Shown: positions 32,617 to 40,801, counted from the stretch's first letter. The stretch is DNA of 64,000 nt from Peptoniphilus sp. KCTC 25270 (GCF_021012875.1 NZ_JAJMZJ010000001.1:620001-684000), one strand, 5' to 3'. The notes: generated from the sequence alone by a model not told the origin. Numbers and translations: made by a program.

Positions 32617-33803
32617 AATCCTTCTTCTACTAAATCCAAAATAACTTTTGCCAATTCTGTTTTGGCCATCATAGGATAGTCTTTTTGCCATCCTTCTTTA
32701 TGGAAAATTTTTACGATATTTGTATCGCCTTTAAATCCGGCTCCTTCTTGCGTAATATTATTGGCCACAATAAAATCAAAGCCTTTTTCTTTTAATTTTC
32801 TTTGGGCGTGTTCCTCTAGCATATGGCTTTCTGCTGCAAAGCCAACAATGAATTGATTTTTCTTTAATTTTCCAAAATGTTTCGCAATATCTGGATTTGG
32901 TGTCAATTCAATGGTTAGAGAATCTTTTTCTTTTTTCTTTATTTTCTCATCGGTATAATGAGCAGGTCGGAAATCAGAAGGTGCTGCCGATTTTACAAGA
33001 ATATCCGCTGAGTCAAATTCTTTTTCTACCGTCGCAAACATTTCCAATGTCGATTCCACCGGAATAACTTTCATCCCCCAAGGGGCTTCTAATTTCGTTG
33101 GTCCACTGATTAATGTTACGTCCGCTCCTCGATTTCTTGCCAATTCGGCAATAGAATATCCCATTTTCCCAGAACTATGATTGGAGACAAAACGAACAGG
33201 ATCAATTCGCTCCAAAGTTGGACCTGCTGTAATCACAACTTTTTTCCCTGCTAAAGTTTTTTCTGTAAATACGTAGCGAATTCTTTCTACCATATCTACA
33301 GGTTCCATCATTTTTCCGGCTCCTACATCCCCACAAGCCAATAGCCCATCACATGGATCAAAGAAATGGACGCCTTCTTCTTTCAAGGCTTTCATATTTT
33401 CTTGGGTTTGTTTGCTTTCATACATAGCTGTATTCATAGCAGGAGCAATGGCCAAAGGACATCTTCTTGCTTGCAATACCGTCGTTAACATATTGTCCGC
33501 AATACCATAACGGATTTTTGCAATGGTATTGGCGGTTGCTGGAGCCACTACAATTAAATCGGCCCATTTTGCCAAAGAAATATGTTCCACATCCATATTA
33601 AACAATTGATCAAACATCTTTGTATGAACCACGTTACCTGAAAGAGTTTGAAAAGTAATAGGGGAAACAAATTCGCAAGCAGCATCTGTCATAACTACTT
33701 TGACTTCTGCTCCTTGCTTCTTCAATCGACTTACTAAATCTACTGATTTATAACAGGCAATTCCGCCCGTTACGCCGAGAAGGATACGCTTACCTGTAAG
33801 CAT
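32607..33803 (-). CDS. coaBC: Bifunctional phosphopantothenoylcysteine decarboxylase / phosphopantothenate-cysteine ligase
   Basis: CoaBC makes 4'-phosphopantetheine, which CoaD (encoded at 14372) then uses. The N-terminal flavoprotein CoaC domain (about 1-185) shows GVTGGIACYK (9-18), APAMNTAMYE and GLLACGDVGAGKM (near 153-165). The CoaB domain starts at VITAGPTLERIDPVRFVSNH and has SGKMGYSIAE. The length, 398, is normal. It follows rpoZ at 1 nt, and its stop codon lies inside a terminator. Confidence 0.96.
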   Translation of the reverse strand: MLTGKRILLGVTGGIACYKSVDLVSRLKKQGAEVKVVMTDAACEFVSPITFQTLSGNVVHTKMFDQLFNMDVEHISLAKWADLIVVAPATANTIAKIRYGIADNMLTTVLQARRCPLAIAPAMNTAMYESKQTQENMKALKEEGVHFFDPCDGLLACGDVGAGKMMEPVDMVERIRYVFTEKTLAGKKVVITAGPTLERIDPVRFVSNHSSGKMGYSIAELARNRGADVTLISGPTKLEAPWGMKVIPVESTLEMFATVEKEFDSADILVKSAAPSDFRPAHYTDEKIKKKEKDSLTIELTPNPDIAKHFGKLKKNQFIVGFAAESHMLEEHAQRKLKEKGFDFIVANNITQEGAGFKGDTNIVKIFHKEGWQKDYPMMAKTELAKVILDLVEEGLKS

Positions 33804-33804
33804 A

Positions 33805-34104
33805 TTAACCCTCCTGACTCATTTCCTCTTCGGAAAATTCTTTTTCAGACTCCAATCGTTCTGCTTCTTTTAATTCCATTTCTTTCCACAAAGCTCTTTG
33901 TGCTTCTTCTTCCTCTTTGCTACAAAAAGAGATCGCTCCTTGGCTTGCTTCATCCAAAGCAATGGAAACCGGACGTTCATGAGTTGTTTCTACTAATGGT
34001 TCATCGCCATCTACAATTTCTCTAGCTCTTTTTGAAACCAACATTACCAAACTATATCTACTATTTGAAATTTTTGAAATTTCGCCAAAAGATAATATAT
34101 TCAA
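33805..34104 (-). CDS. rpoZ: DNA-directed RNA polymerase subunit omega
   Basis: This 99-residue protein is the omega subunit, which helps RNA polymerase assembly. The conserved part is SRYSLVMLVSKRAREIVDG (15-33) followed by TTHERPVSIALDEASQGAI. The C-terminal 40 residues are a charged acidic extension that varies in the family. The start overlaps gmk by 4 nt and the stop is 1 nt from coaBC, the standard gmk-rpoZ-coaBC order. Confidence 0.94.
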   Translation of the reverse strand: MNILSFGEISKISNSRYSLVMLVSKRAREIVDGDEPLVETTHERPVSIALDEASQGAISFCSKEEEEAQRALWKEMELKEAERLESEKEFSEEEMSQEG

Positions 34105-34766
34105 CGAATTTCCCCCTCTTCTATTAAGTTCTTTTTAATATCATCATGTCTCTTTACACGAAGACGTTCCGCAGCAATAATATTTTCAATGTCTTTTACC
34201 GCTTGTTCTACTCGATCATTTACTACGAAATAATCATACTCCCCTACAAAATCCAACTCCTTAAAGGCATTGGAAAAACGAGTATTGATATCGGCTTCTG
34301 TTTCTGTACCACGGTTTACAATTCGTTTTTTCAATTCTTCCATTGTTGGTGGCAGCAAGAAAATAAACACTGCTTTTTTGTATTTCTTCTTTATTTGAAG
34401 GGCCCCTTGAACATCGATTTCTAAAAGGACGATTTCCCCCTTCTCAATTTCATTAAATACAAATTCTTTTGGAGTTCCATAATAATTTGTATGAACGTAA
34501 GCATATTCTAGTAACTCATCATTTTCAACCATTTTTTCAAACTCTTCTTTTGTTTTGAAAAAATAATTTTCCCCATCCACTTCATTTGGGCGAGGTTGTC
34601 TTGTTGTGATGGAAGTCGAAAAGATAATATCATTTCTTCTTTCCATTAACGCTTGGCTTACGGTACCTTTCCCACTTCCTGATGGCCCAGATAGGACCAA
34701 TAAAAAACCTTTCGACAAATCTATCCACCAATCTTTCTTTCTGAAATTTGAATGTAATTTTTGCAT
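34101..34766 (-). CDS. gmk: Guanylate kinase
   Basis: Gmk phosphorylates GMP to GDP. Walker A is SGPSGSGKGT (near 26-35) and the GMP-binding part TRQPRPNEVDGENYFF follows. Two starts compete. The ATG at 34766 has GGAG at 5 nt and lies 12 nt after yicC, giving 221 residues. A TTG at 34718 has GGTGG at 6 nt and would give MSKGFLLVLSGPSG, the normal family N-terminus. The longer form is listed, but the shorter one is quite possible. The yicC-gmk-rpoZ order is standard. Confidence 0.93.
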   Translation of the reverse strand: MQKLHSNFRKKDWWIDLSKGFLLVLSGPSGSGKGTVSQALMERRNDIIFSTSITTRQPRPNEVDGENYFFKTKEEFEKMVENDELLEYAYVHTNYYGTPKEFVFNEIEKGEIVLLEIDVQGALQIKKKYKKAVFIFLLPPTMEELKKRIVNRGTETEADINTRFSNAFKELDFVGEYDYFVVNDRVEQAVKDIENIIAAERLRVKRHDDIKKNLIEEGEIR

Positions 34767-34778
34767 GGAATCTCCATA

Positions 34779-35648
34779 CTATTCAAGGTTTTGAACTTGC
34801 TCACGCAAGTTTTCGATATATGTTTTCATCTCTACTACATCATGTAATATTTCAATATCCCTTGCCTTTGAACCCATCGTATTTGCTTCTCGATTCATTT
34901 CTTGTAATAAGAAATCCAGTTTTCTCCCTTTGGGTTCTATAGAGTTCATTATACCATTAAATTGGTCAATATGAGAACTCAATCGCACAATTTCTTCCTC
35001 AATCGAAATTTTATCCATTAACAAAGCCACTTCTGTCGCAAAACGACTTTCGTCCATGGAATATTCTCCTAATAATTCCTCAATTCGTTCTCTTAAAATC
35101 GCCTTTGACTCCTCTTGTGTCCATTGGGTTTTCTTTTCTGTACGAAGAACAATTTCTTGAAGAATTTTTAATTTTTCTTCCAAATCTTTTTGCAAGCTTT
35201 CCCCTTCTACTCGGCGCATTTCTTTTAACCCATTTACCGCATCAGATAAAGCCTCTTCAAAATCCTTCTTAAAATCCTCTTCTTCTACGCTTTGATCCTT
35301 CTTAATCATAACGCCCTTTTGATTCAATAGCCATGGCAAAGAAATGGTCTCTTCTTTTCCCACTAACTTTCCCGCTCTCTCATATATCTCTTGTACAGTG
35401 GCCAAATATTCTTCGTCCAATTCAAGGCTCTCTTGCAATATATATTCTATATCCACATATACATCAATGTGACCCCGCGAAAATTCTTTATTCAATCGAT
35501 CTTTAATCAAAGACTCCAAAGCCATTTGATCCCCTGTTCCGCGAATTTTTATATCCAAAAATTTATGATTTACGGATTTCATTTGGATTTTAATGGAATA
35601 TTCTTCCTTTTGTCTTTCTCCAATTCCAAAACCTGTCATGCTAAACAT
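34779..35648 (-). CDS. YicC family endoribonuclease (YloC)
   Basis: This 289-residue protein belongs to the YicC/YloC family, recently described as endoribonucleases involved in RNA turnover. The N-terminus MFSMTGFGIGE is the family hallmark, and the C-terminal domain contains GRKLDFLLQEMNREANTMGSKA with the conserved E and K pattern. It heads the gmk-rpoZ-coaBC run. A TATAAT on the minus strand at 35672-35677 is a candidate -10, without a convincing -35. Confidence 0.93.
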   Translation of the reverse strand: MFSMTGFGIGERQKEEYSIKIQMKSVNHKFLDIKIRGTGDQMALESLIKDRLNKEFSRGHIDVYVDIEYILQESLELDEEYLATVQEIYERAGKLVGKEETISLPWLLNQKGVMIKKDQSVEEEDFKKDFEEALSDAVNGLKEMRRVEGESLQKDLEEKLKILQEIVLRTEKKTQWTQEESKAILRERIEELLGEYSMDESRFATEVALLMDKISIEEEIVRLSSHIDQFNGIMNSIEPKGRKLDFLLQEMNREANTMGSKARDIEILHDVVEMKTYIENLREQVQNLE

Positions 35649-35725
35649 ACAATCACCCCTCGTTATATGGTATTATACAATAAAACCACCTACGGCTTAA
35701 AGGTGGAATTAAAAGGAGTGATACG

Positions 35726-37504
35726 ATGAGTTTTGATGGCACCGTCACCAAAGCCTTAATATATGAATTAAACGAACAGTTTACAGGAGGAAAAGTAGAC
35801 CGAATTTTCCAGACGGAAAAAGATGAGCTTCTTCTCCAATTGCGTAGTGGGAAAAACAGAGGAAATCTTATTTTGTCTGCTTCCGCTAACAATCCAAGGG
35901 CCTATATTACCCAAGAGAAAAAGAAAAATCCCTCAACACCACCCGCTTTTTGTATGTTACTGCGAAAACATTTGGAATCGGCCACTATTTTGGGATTTGA
36001 ACAAATTGAAATGGACCGAATGATTCATATTCATTTGGAAGGAACCAATGAATTGTTTGACCGCGTGCAAAAAATTCTGGCCATTGAAATTATGGGGCGT
36101 CATTCGAATATTATTTTAATTGATAAAGAAAGTCATACCGTTATTGATAGTATCAAACGTGTAAATTCTATGGTTTCTCGAGTTCGTCAAGTTTTGCCGG
36201 GGCTTCCCTATTCTTATGAAGAAATTCTATCCAAGGAAAATCCTCTAAAGGAAACACCAGAAAGGTTTCGGGAAAAATTTGAAAATTCTTCCGATGTTAG
36301 CGTGAAAAATTTCTTACTTCAAAATTATATGGGCTTTAGTCCTTTAATTGCCCGGGAAATTTCCTATCGCGCCACCATTGAAGATGCCCTCCCCCTTTCT
36401 CATATGAAAGAGGAACTTCCAAAATTGGAGGAAGCTTTCTTTTCTACTATGAAGATTCTAAAGGAAAATCGTTACGAGCCCAATGGAATTTTTGAGGGAG
36501 ACCGAGTTGTTGCCTTTTCCTGTCTTCCTTTGACTCAATATCCCGACTCGTCCCGAAAATCTTACGATTCGATTAGCGAGATGCTAGACAATATTTTTAC
36601 CTCTAAAGATTTAGGAGATCGCATTCGCCAAAAAAGCCAAAATCTCCATAAAATGATAAAAAATCAATTGGATCGTGCCTTGAAAAAACAAGAAAAGATG
36701 GAATTGGAACTTCGTGATGCTAAGGAACGGGAAAAGTATAAAATCTATGGAGATGTTCTCTCTGCCAATTCTTGGGCTGTGGAACGAGGGGATCAAGAAG
36801 TTACCTTAGAGAATTTTTACGACAATATGAACCCTGTTACGATTCCTTTGGATATAAAAAAAGACGCCGTTCAAAATGCGGCCCACTATTACAAAAAATA
36901 TTCAAAATTAAAACACGCAGAATCTACCATTCAAGAACAATTAAAACACACGCGAGGAGATATTCGTTATTTAGACGAACTCCTATTTACCTTAGAGGAA
37001 GCCGAATCTGTGGAAGATATTGATTTAATTAAAGAGGAATTCCGGGAAGAGTTCTTAAAAAAATCTCCTTCTTCTCAAAAAAAGAAAAAGAAAGAAAAAC
37101 AAAGAGATTTTCTTTCTTTTGAAACAGAAACGGGAGAGAAAATTTACGTTGGACGAAACAACCGAGAAAATGGGGAGTTGACCTTGAAATTTGCTCGAAA
37201 AGACGATTTATGGTTCCATGTAAAATCTGGCCCAGGCTCCCATGTTATTCTCCGTTCTCCGGAAGAGCCAACAAAAGAAGCCATTGAAATGGCTGCTTCT
37301 TTGGCGGCCTACTACAGTCGACAAAAACTGTCTGCCAATGTAGAAATTGATTATACCGAAAGAAAATATATTAAACGACATCCTCTAAATCAACCGGGGC
37401 TTGTTATCTATACTGATTTTCAGACCATTTTTGTAACTCCAGATAAGAAGATTTTTTCGAAACTAAAAAAATATGAAAAAGCTACGGGAACAATACTCCC
37501 GTAG
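35726..37504 (+). CDS. rqcH: Rqc2/NEMF-type ribosome quality control protein (NFACT, FbpA-like)
   Basis: RqcH binds stalled 50S subunits and recruits tRNA(Ala) to add C-terminal alanine tails that mark the peptide for decay. The N-terminal NFACT-N domain starts MSFDGTVTKALIYELNEQ; a coiled coil lies at about 280-430 and the NFACT-R domain has DDLWFHVKSGPGSHVIL (near 495-511). The length, 592, is normal. It was formerly called a fibronectin-binding protein. It is divergent from yicC. The stop codon lies inside the stem of its terminator. Confidence 0.95.
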   Translation: MSFDGTVTKALIYELNEQFTGGKVDRIFQTEKDELLLQLRSGKNRGNLILSASANNPRAYITQEKKKNPSTPPAFCMLLRKHLESATILGFEQIEMDRMIHIHLEGTNELFDRVQKILAIEIMGRHSNIILIDKESHTVIDSIKRVNSMVSRVRQVLPGLPYSYEEILSKENPLKETPERFREKFENSSDVSVKNFLLQNYMGFSPLIAREISYRATIEDALPLSHMKEELPKLEEAFFSTMKILKENRYEPNGIFEGDRVVAFSCLPLTQYPDSSRKSYDSISEMLDNIFTSKDLGDRIRQKSQNLHKMIKNQLDRALKKQEKMELELRDAKEREKYKIYGDVLSANSWAVERGDQEVTLENFYDNMNPVTIPLDIKKDAVQNAAHYYKKYSKLKHAESTIQEQLKHTRGDIRYLDELLFTLEEAESVEDIDLIKEEFREEFLKKSPSSQKKKKKEKQRDFLSFETETGEKIYVGRNNRENGELTLKFARKDDLWFHVKSGPGSHVILRSPEEPTKEAIEMAASLAAYYSRQKLSANVEIDYTERKYIKRHPLNQPGLVIYTDFQTIFVTPDKKIFSKLKKYEKATGTILP

Positions 37505-37511
37505 CTTTTTC
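37476..37511 (+). terminator. Terminator containing the rqcH stop codon
   Basis: The stem AAAGCTACGGGA/TCCCGTAGCTTT with a 7-nt loop ends in T5. The TAG stop of rqcH lies in the right arm. It also can act on the convergent lipoprotein gene. Confidence 0.85.
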
Positions 37512-38214
37512 ATTCTAATTTTTCTCCATACTGGTCCATAAGGTCTATTGCATCTTGATATTCTTCTTCACTAATTTGACCAGATTGATAAGACTGATTT
37601 AAATTTTCTTTATAATCCTCTAAAAAAGTTCCTCCTTTTTCCATCTTCCTTAGATCATCTACATTGGTAAATTCATTCTCTGTCTCATAGGAAATAGCCC
37701 TACCATCTATTGACTTCAATATACTACTAGGTCCATTTGTTGGAGCATAGTAATCTTCTCTTGTGTTGTAATCGGATCCAAGAGGATAGTATAAGAATAA
37801 AATAAAATGGTTTTTCCCAGTAAATTTTATTTTATCATAGTCTCCTATGGTAACTTCATTCACCCCATCTTCAAGTTCAATCTCTCCTCCAAGAGTTCTT
37901 ACTTGGATTGAATCTCCAACAGACTTATTCCCCTTAAAAACTTCTACAATCTCAAATTTGGTATCTTTGAAAGTCATGGGATCTCCTCCTGTAGCAGATT
38001 TTACTCGGAAAGGAGGGGTTGTACCTTTATACTTAACCTCTACCACAAGGTCTGATTTCATCATCATCTCTTGAGGAGTTAATTCCTCATAAACAGCAGA
38101 CACATCTACATACAATTTTTCTTTAGACTGTGCTTCCTCTTTCCCACAAGAGGATATCGTCAATGCAAAAACACTTAGCAAGAATGCTATCATCCATTTG
38201 TTTGTTTTTTTCAT
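37510..38214 (-). CDS. Lipoprotein of unknown function, partner of the matrixin-type gene
   Basis: This 234-residue protein has a lipoprotein signal (MKKTNKWMIAFLLSVFALTISSC with the lipid cysteine at 23), so it should be anchored on the outer face of the membrane. The mature part has beta-rich sequence (LVVEVKYKGTTPPFRV, VGDSIQVRTLGGEIELEDGV, KNHFILFLYY) and a helical C-terminal tail. No family is recognised; an adhesion or inhibitor role would be guesswork. It lies 13 nt after the matrixin-type gene with a good AGGAGG site, so the two are probably co-transcribed. Confidence 0.75.
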   Translation of the reverse strand: MKKTNKWMIAFLLSVFALTISSCGKEEAQSKEKLYVDVSAVYEELTPQEMMMKSDLVVEVKYKGTTPPFRVKSATGGDPMTFKDTKFEIVEVFKGNKSVGDSIQVRTLGGEIELEDGVNEVTIGDYDKIKFTGKNHFILFLYYPLGSDYNTREDYYAPTNGPSSILKSIDGRAISYETENEFTNVDDLRKMEKGGTFLEDYKENLNQSYQSGQISEEEYQDAIDLMDQYGEKLE

Positions 38215-38227
38215 CGTTCTCCTCCTT

Positions 38228-38752
38228 TTAATAAATGGCTTTTAATCCATTTCGATCATCTGAATGCAAAAATCTCTTTGTGGAATTTTTCGAAACTGTA
38301 TGCCACATGACTGCAGACGAATTGGAGGAATGATCCAAACCCGCTGTATGCCCTGCTTCATGTAACATTACGGTCCAAACATCAAAAGCATTATCTTGCG
38401 CACTATTAGCAAAATTTTTATTCATATTAAAATTAATATCAGACTCTAATATAACTCCTCTACTATTAAAATAGGATTTGTTAAGAGCTACATAGGAATC
38501 TGAAACACTCTTTCTATAAATACAATTCTGAGAATCGCGAGAGGGAAAATTCATTTTAGTATGCGTATTTTGACTTACTTGCATTAAATTTCTTCCTGAC
38601 CCGGAATTCCATTCATACAAAGCATTGTTAAAATGAGATTTTGTCAGACTGCCAAATAAATTATGGGGGACGTAGGTCACTGTTGTGGATATCTTTCTTC
38701 CGTTTAATGAATAGGCATATCCAAGCGACCCTAGTAGCATCACAAAAACCAA
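38228..38752 (-). CDS. Matrixin-type (M10) secreted zinc metalloprotease with no clear start codon
   Basis: The zinc site HEAGHTAGLDH (near residues 131-141) fits HExxHxxGxxH, and VMW follows as a Met-turn candidate, so this is a metzincin protease of the matrixin type. A secretion signal is visible in frame: KIKIRFLAVSLVFVMLLGSL, then GYAYS. But the strong AAGGAGG (about 38790-38796) is followed in this frame by GTA, not ATG, and the nearest ATG (38786) reads ATG-TAA. The first in-frame NTG is TTG at 38752, which lacks an SD and cuts the signal peptide. The gene may be silenced by a small indel, or it may use an unusual start. Confidence 0.75.
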   Translation of the reverse strand: MVFVMLLGSLGYAYSLNGRKISTTVTYVPHNLFGSLTKSHFNNALYEWNSGSGRNLMQVSQNTHTKMNFPSRDSQNCIYRKSVSDSYVALNKSYFNSRGVILESDINFNMNKNFANSAQDNAFDVWTVMLHEAGHTAGLDHSSNSSAVMWHTVSKNSTKRFLHSDDRNGLKAIY

Positions 38753-38828
38753 AGAAACCGCTAAAAATCTTATCTTGATTTTTACATTAACCTCCTTTTT
38801 TCAACAAGAATAACGTTTGCATCTTCAG

Positions 38829-38856
38829 CTTATCAAAAAAAAAATACCTCTGTCAA
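38829..38856 (-). promoter_or_regulatory. Promoter with a T10 spacer before the matrixin-type gene
   Basis: On the minus strand a perfect TTGACA (38851-38856) is followed by GATAAG (38829-38834) after 16 bp. Ten of those 16 bp are a homopolymeric T run, so gain of one T would give the ideal 17-bp spacing. Confidence 0.6.
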
Positions 38857-38881
38857 TGCATAAAGCATGTATTAATAAAAA

Positions 38882-38894
38882 AGAACGATATAAA
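38882..38894 (-). terminator. Right arm of the yerC terminator, split by the IS element
   Basis: AGAACGATATAAA (38882-38894) is the exact reverse complement of TTTATATCGTTCT at 40448-40460. On the minus strand the two arms, with the 8-nt loop restored, make a 13-bp stem followed by a T6 run at 38876-38881. The IS has separated them by about 1.55 kb. Confidence 0.8.
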
Positions 38895-38918
38895 TGTACC
38901 AACCCCCAAAAGTTAGAC
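38895..38918 (+). repeat. Left terminal inverted repeat of the IS
   Basis: Starts TGTACC and contains CCCCCAAAAGTTAGAC, which pairs with the right end at 40413-40436. Confidence 0.8.
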
Positions 38919-38952
38919 CAAAAAATCTAACGATTGGGAGGTCGGTATTTTT

Positions 38953-39531
38953 ATGGCAAAATATAATTTTGAATTCAAGAAGAAAGTTGTTTTAGAATAT
39001 TTGGATGGTAAAGGAGGAACGCCATATCTTTCTAAAAAATATAGATTAGGTTCTGACTCTCAGCTGCGCAAATGGATTAATGCATACAAAGCGTTCGGTG
39101 ATGAAGGATTAATGCGTTCTCGTAAGCAAACAAAATACTCTTTCGAAAAGAAGATTTCTGTTGTAGAATCATATCTATCAAGTGAGATTTCATATCAAGA
39201 CTTGGCGATTCAAGAAGGTATAACAAATCCAAGTATGATTGCTAACTGGGTTAATCGCTTTCGTGTTGCAGGTCCTGATGCTTTGAGACCTCGTAGGAAA
39301 GGTAGAAAGAAAACATTGGATAAACCTAAGATAGATAACGAACCAATAACTCAAGAAAACAGCGTTGTCGACACCAGTGCCAAACACGTAAAAGAATTAG
39401 AGGATGAACTGCTTAAGCTAAGAATTGAGAATGCCTTTTTAAAAGAACTGAGGAGGCTGCGCTTAGAGGACGAGGTAAAAATGAGAGAACGGCGCTCGTC
39501 ATCAACAGCCTCCGAGGAGAATTCAAACTAA
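38953..39531 (+). CDS. IS3-family transposase OrfA
   Basis: This 192-residue protein has two helix-turn-helix units in its N-terminal 110 residues (YNFEFKKKVVLEYLDGKGG and YSFEKKISVVESYLSS), followed by a linker rich in R and K and a leucine-zipper-like helix (KHVKELEDELLKLRIENAFL, about 142-161). That is the OrfA plan of IS150-type elements, which binds the terminal repeats and helps form the OrfAB transposase. GGGAGG precedes the ATG. The OrfB frame begins in the -1 frame near its end, so a programmed frameshift would join them. Confidence 0.93.
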   Translation: MAKYNFEFKKKVVLEYLDGKGGTPYLSKKYRLGSDSQLRKWINAYKAFGDEGLMRSRKQTKYSFEKKISVVESYLSSEISYQDLAIQEGITNPSMIANWVNRFRVAGPDALRPRRKGRKKTLDKPKIDNEPITQENSVVDTSAKHVKELEDELLKLRIENAFLKELRRLRLEDEVKMRERRSSSTASEENSN

Positions 39532-40372
39532 AAGACCTTCTCTCTTATACAGGCATGCCTAAGGCAACATATATGTACTGGCAGAAAAGATTTGATAGAG
39601 AAAACCCTGACAAAGAAATCGAGGAGAAGATTCTTGAAATCAGAGTGACTCACAAGAATTATGGTTATCGTCGAATGGTTGGAGAATTAAGAAATCAAGG
39701 CTACTGTGTAAACAAAAAGAAAGTACAACGTATAATGCAGAAACTAGGTTTACAGGTAACATCATTCACTCGTAAAAATCGTAAATACAGCTCATACAAG
39801 GGAAAAGTCGGAACGGTTGCTCCTAATCGTATAAAGAGACGATTTAACACGCATATTCCTCATCAGAAGATTACTACGGATACTACTGAGTTTAAATATT
39901 ATGAGATTGATGTGAAAGGTCATATGACCATGCACAAGCTGTATCTAGATCCATTTATGGATATGTGTAATGGTGAAATTATCAGCTTTGGAATAGCAAG
40001 GCAACCATCAGCTAAAATGTTATGGATGCATTAGAACAGGCAATTGCAATAACCTCTGATTGTCCATATCGAAGAACATTCCACTCAGATCAAGGTTGGG
40101 CATATCAGATGAAGGCATACTCGCATCGTCTTAATGAAGAAAGAATTTTCCAAAGTATGTCACGCAAAGGAAACTGCCATGACAACTCTGTGATGGAGAA
40201 CTTTTTTGGTCTCCTTAAACAAGAAATCTATTATGGTGTTGTTTACTATAGTTATGAGGAATTAAAGTCAGAAATCGAACGATATATAAAATATTATAAT
40301 GAACAACGAATTAAAGAAAAACTAGGATGGATGAGTCCTGTGCAATACAGACTTAGTCTCTTAGCTGCATAA
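39490..40372 (+). pseudogene. IS3-family transposase OrfB (DDE), broken by a 1-nt deletion
   Basis: The frame can be followed from about 39490 (ALVINSLRGEFKLKDLLSY) through YWQKRFDRENPDK and HKNYGYRRMV to the first catalytic D in TTDTTEFKY. At 40018-40021 it shifts: AAA-ATG-TT-ATG reads as if one base were lost. The second half (from 40022) keeps the second D in HSDQGWAY and the E in MENFFGLLKQE, giving the D-D-35-E triad. Without correction no full-length transposase is made, so this copy is probably fixed unless helped by another copy. Confidence 0.85.
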
Positions 40373-40375
40373 AAA

Positions 40376-40410
40376 TTGCGTAACAGATTCTAATATCTGT
40401 TACGCAATAA
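40376..40410 (+). terminator. Hairpin near the right end of the IS
   Basis: A 12-bp stem TTGCGTAACAGA/TCTGTTACGCAA (40376-40387 with 40396-40407) lies between the OrfB stop and the right inverted repeat and is followed by TAAAA. It probably insulates the transposase from flanking transcription. Confidence 0.6.
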
Positions 40411-40412
40411 AA

Positions 40413-40436
40413 GTCTAACTTTTTGGGGTCACATCA
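40413..40436 (-). repeat. Right terminal inverted repeat of the IS
   Basis: Read on the minus strand it contains ACCCCAAAAAGTTAGAC and ends with CA on the plus strand, matching the left end. Confidence 0.8.
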
Positions 40437-40447
40437 AAACTCAAAAC

Positions 40448-40460
40448 TTTATATCGTTCT
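40448..40460 (-). terminator. Left arm of the yerC terminator, split by the IS element
   Basis: TTTATATCGTTCT is the partner of 38882-38894. It lies 25 nt past the YerC-type stop codon on the minus strand. Readthrough into the IS in the antisense direction is possible now that the hairpin is interrupted. Confidence 0.8.
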
Positions 40461-40484
40461 ATCTTGTGGCTTCATTGAATTTTT

Positions 40485-40790
40485 TTACTCTTCATCCATA
40501 TATCCCAGTTTTTTTAATACAGTTTTGTATCCATCCGCTCCATAATTTAACGCTCGATTGATTCGACTAATGGTAGCGGTTGATGCACTGGTTTCTTTCT
40601 CTATCTCATTGTACGTTTTGTTTTGTACCAATAATTTCACTACTTCCAATCGTTGAGAAATAGCTTGAACCTCTTTTACTGTACAAATGTCTTCAAAGAA
40701 TCGATAGCATTCTTCTTTGTTTTCCAAAGCCAAAATGGCGTCAAAAAGCCCTTCTGTACTTTTGTTTTTTAATTTTGAGTCGTAAGTCAT
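40485..40790 (-). CDS. YerC/YecD family TrpR-like DNA-binding protein
   Basis: This 101-residue protein belongs to the TrpR-like YerC/YecD family. The sequence AISQRLEVVKLLVQNKTYNEIEKETSASTATISRINRALNYG (about 43-84) forms a TrpR-type helix-turn-helix. The family's regulatory target is not established. It lies 11 nt after fhs and last in the purE-fhs operon, so it may control neighbouring folate or purine genes; this is inference. Confidence 0.88.
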   Translation of the reverse strand: MTYDSKLKNKSTEGLFDAILALENKEECYRFFEDICTVKEVQAISQRLEVVKLLVQNKTYNEIEKETSASTATISRINRALNYGADGYKTVLKKLGYMDEE

Positions 40791-40801
40791 AGTTCAACTC
40801 C

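Larger units (their letters stand above)
38895..40436 (+). mobile_element. IS3-family (IS150-type) insertion sequence, 1542 bp
   Basis: The element runs from TG at 38895 to CA at 40436 with imperfect terminal inverted repeats of about 24 bp (ACCCCCAAAAGTTAGAC on the left, matched at 16 of the inner 18 positions on the right). The left flank AAA (38892-38894) and right flank AAA (40437-40439) fit a 3-bp target duplication. It encodes OrfA and an OrfB in the -1 frame, the IS3-family layout. OrfB has a frameshift, so the copy is probably inactive. It sits in the loop of a terminator. Confidence 0.9.

Noticed and set aside
39490-39555. OrfA/OrfB junction read as a mutation
   Set aside because: A -1 shift at this point is the normal IS3-family arrangement; only the break near 40018 is treated as damage.
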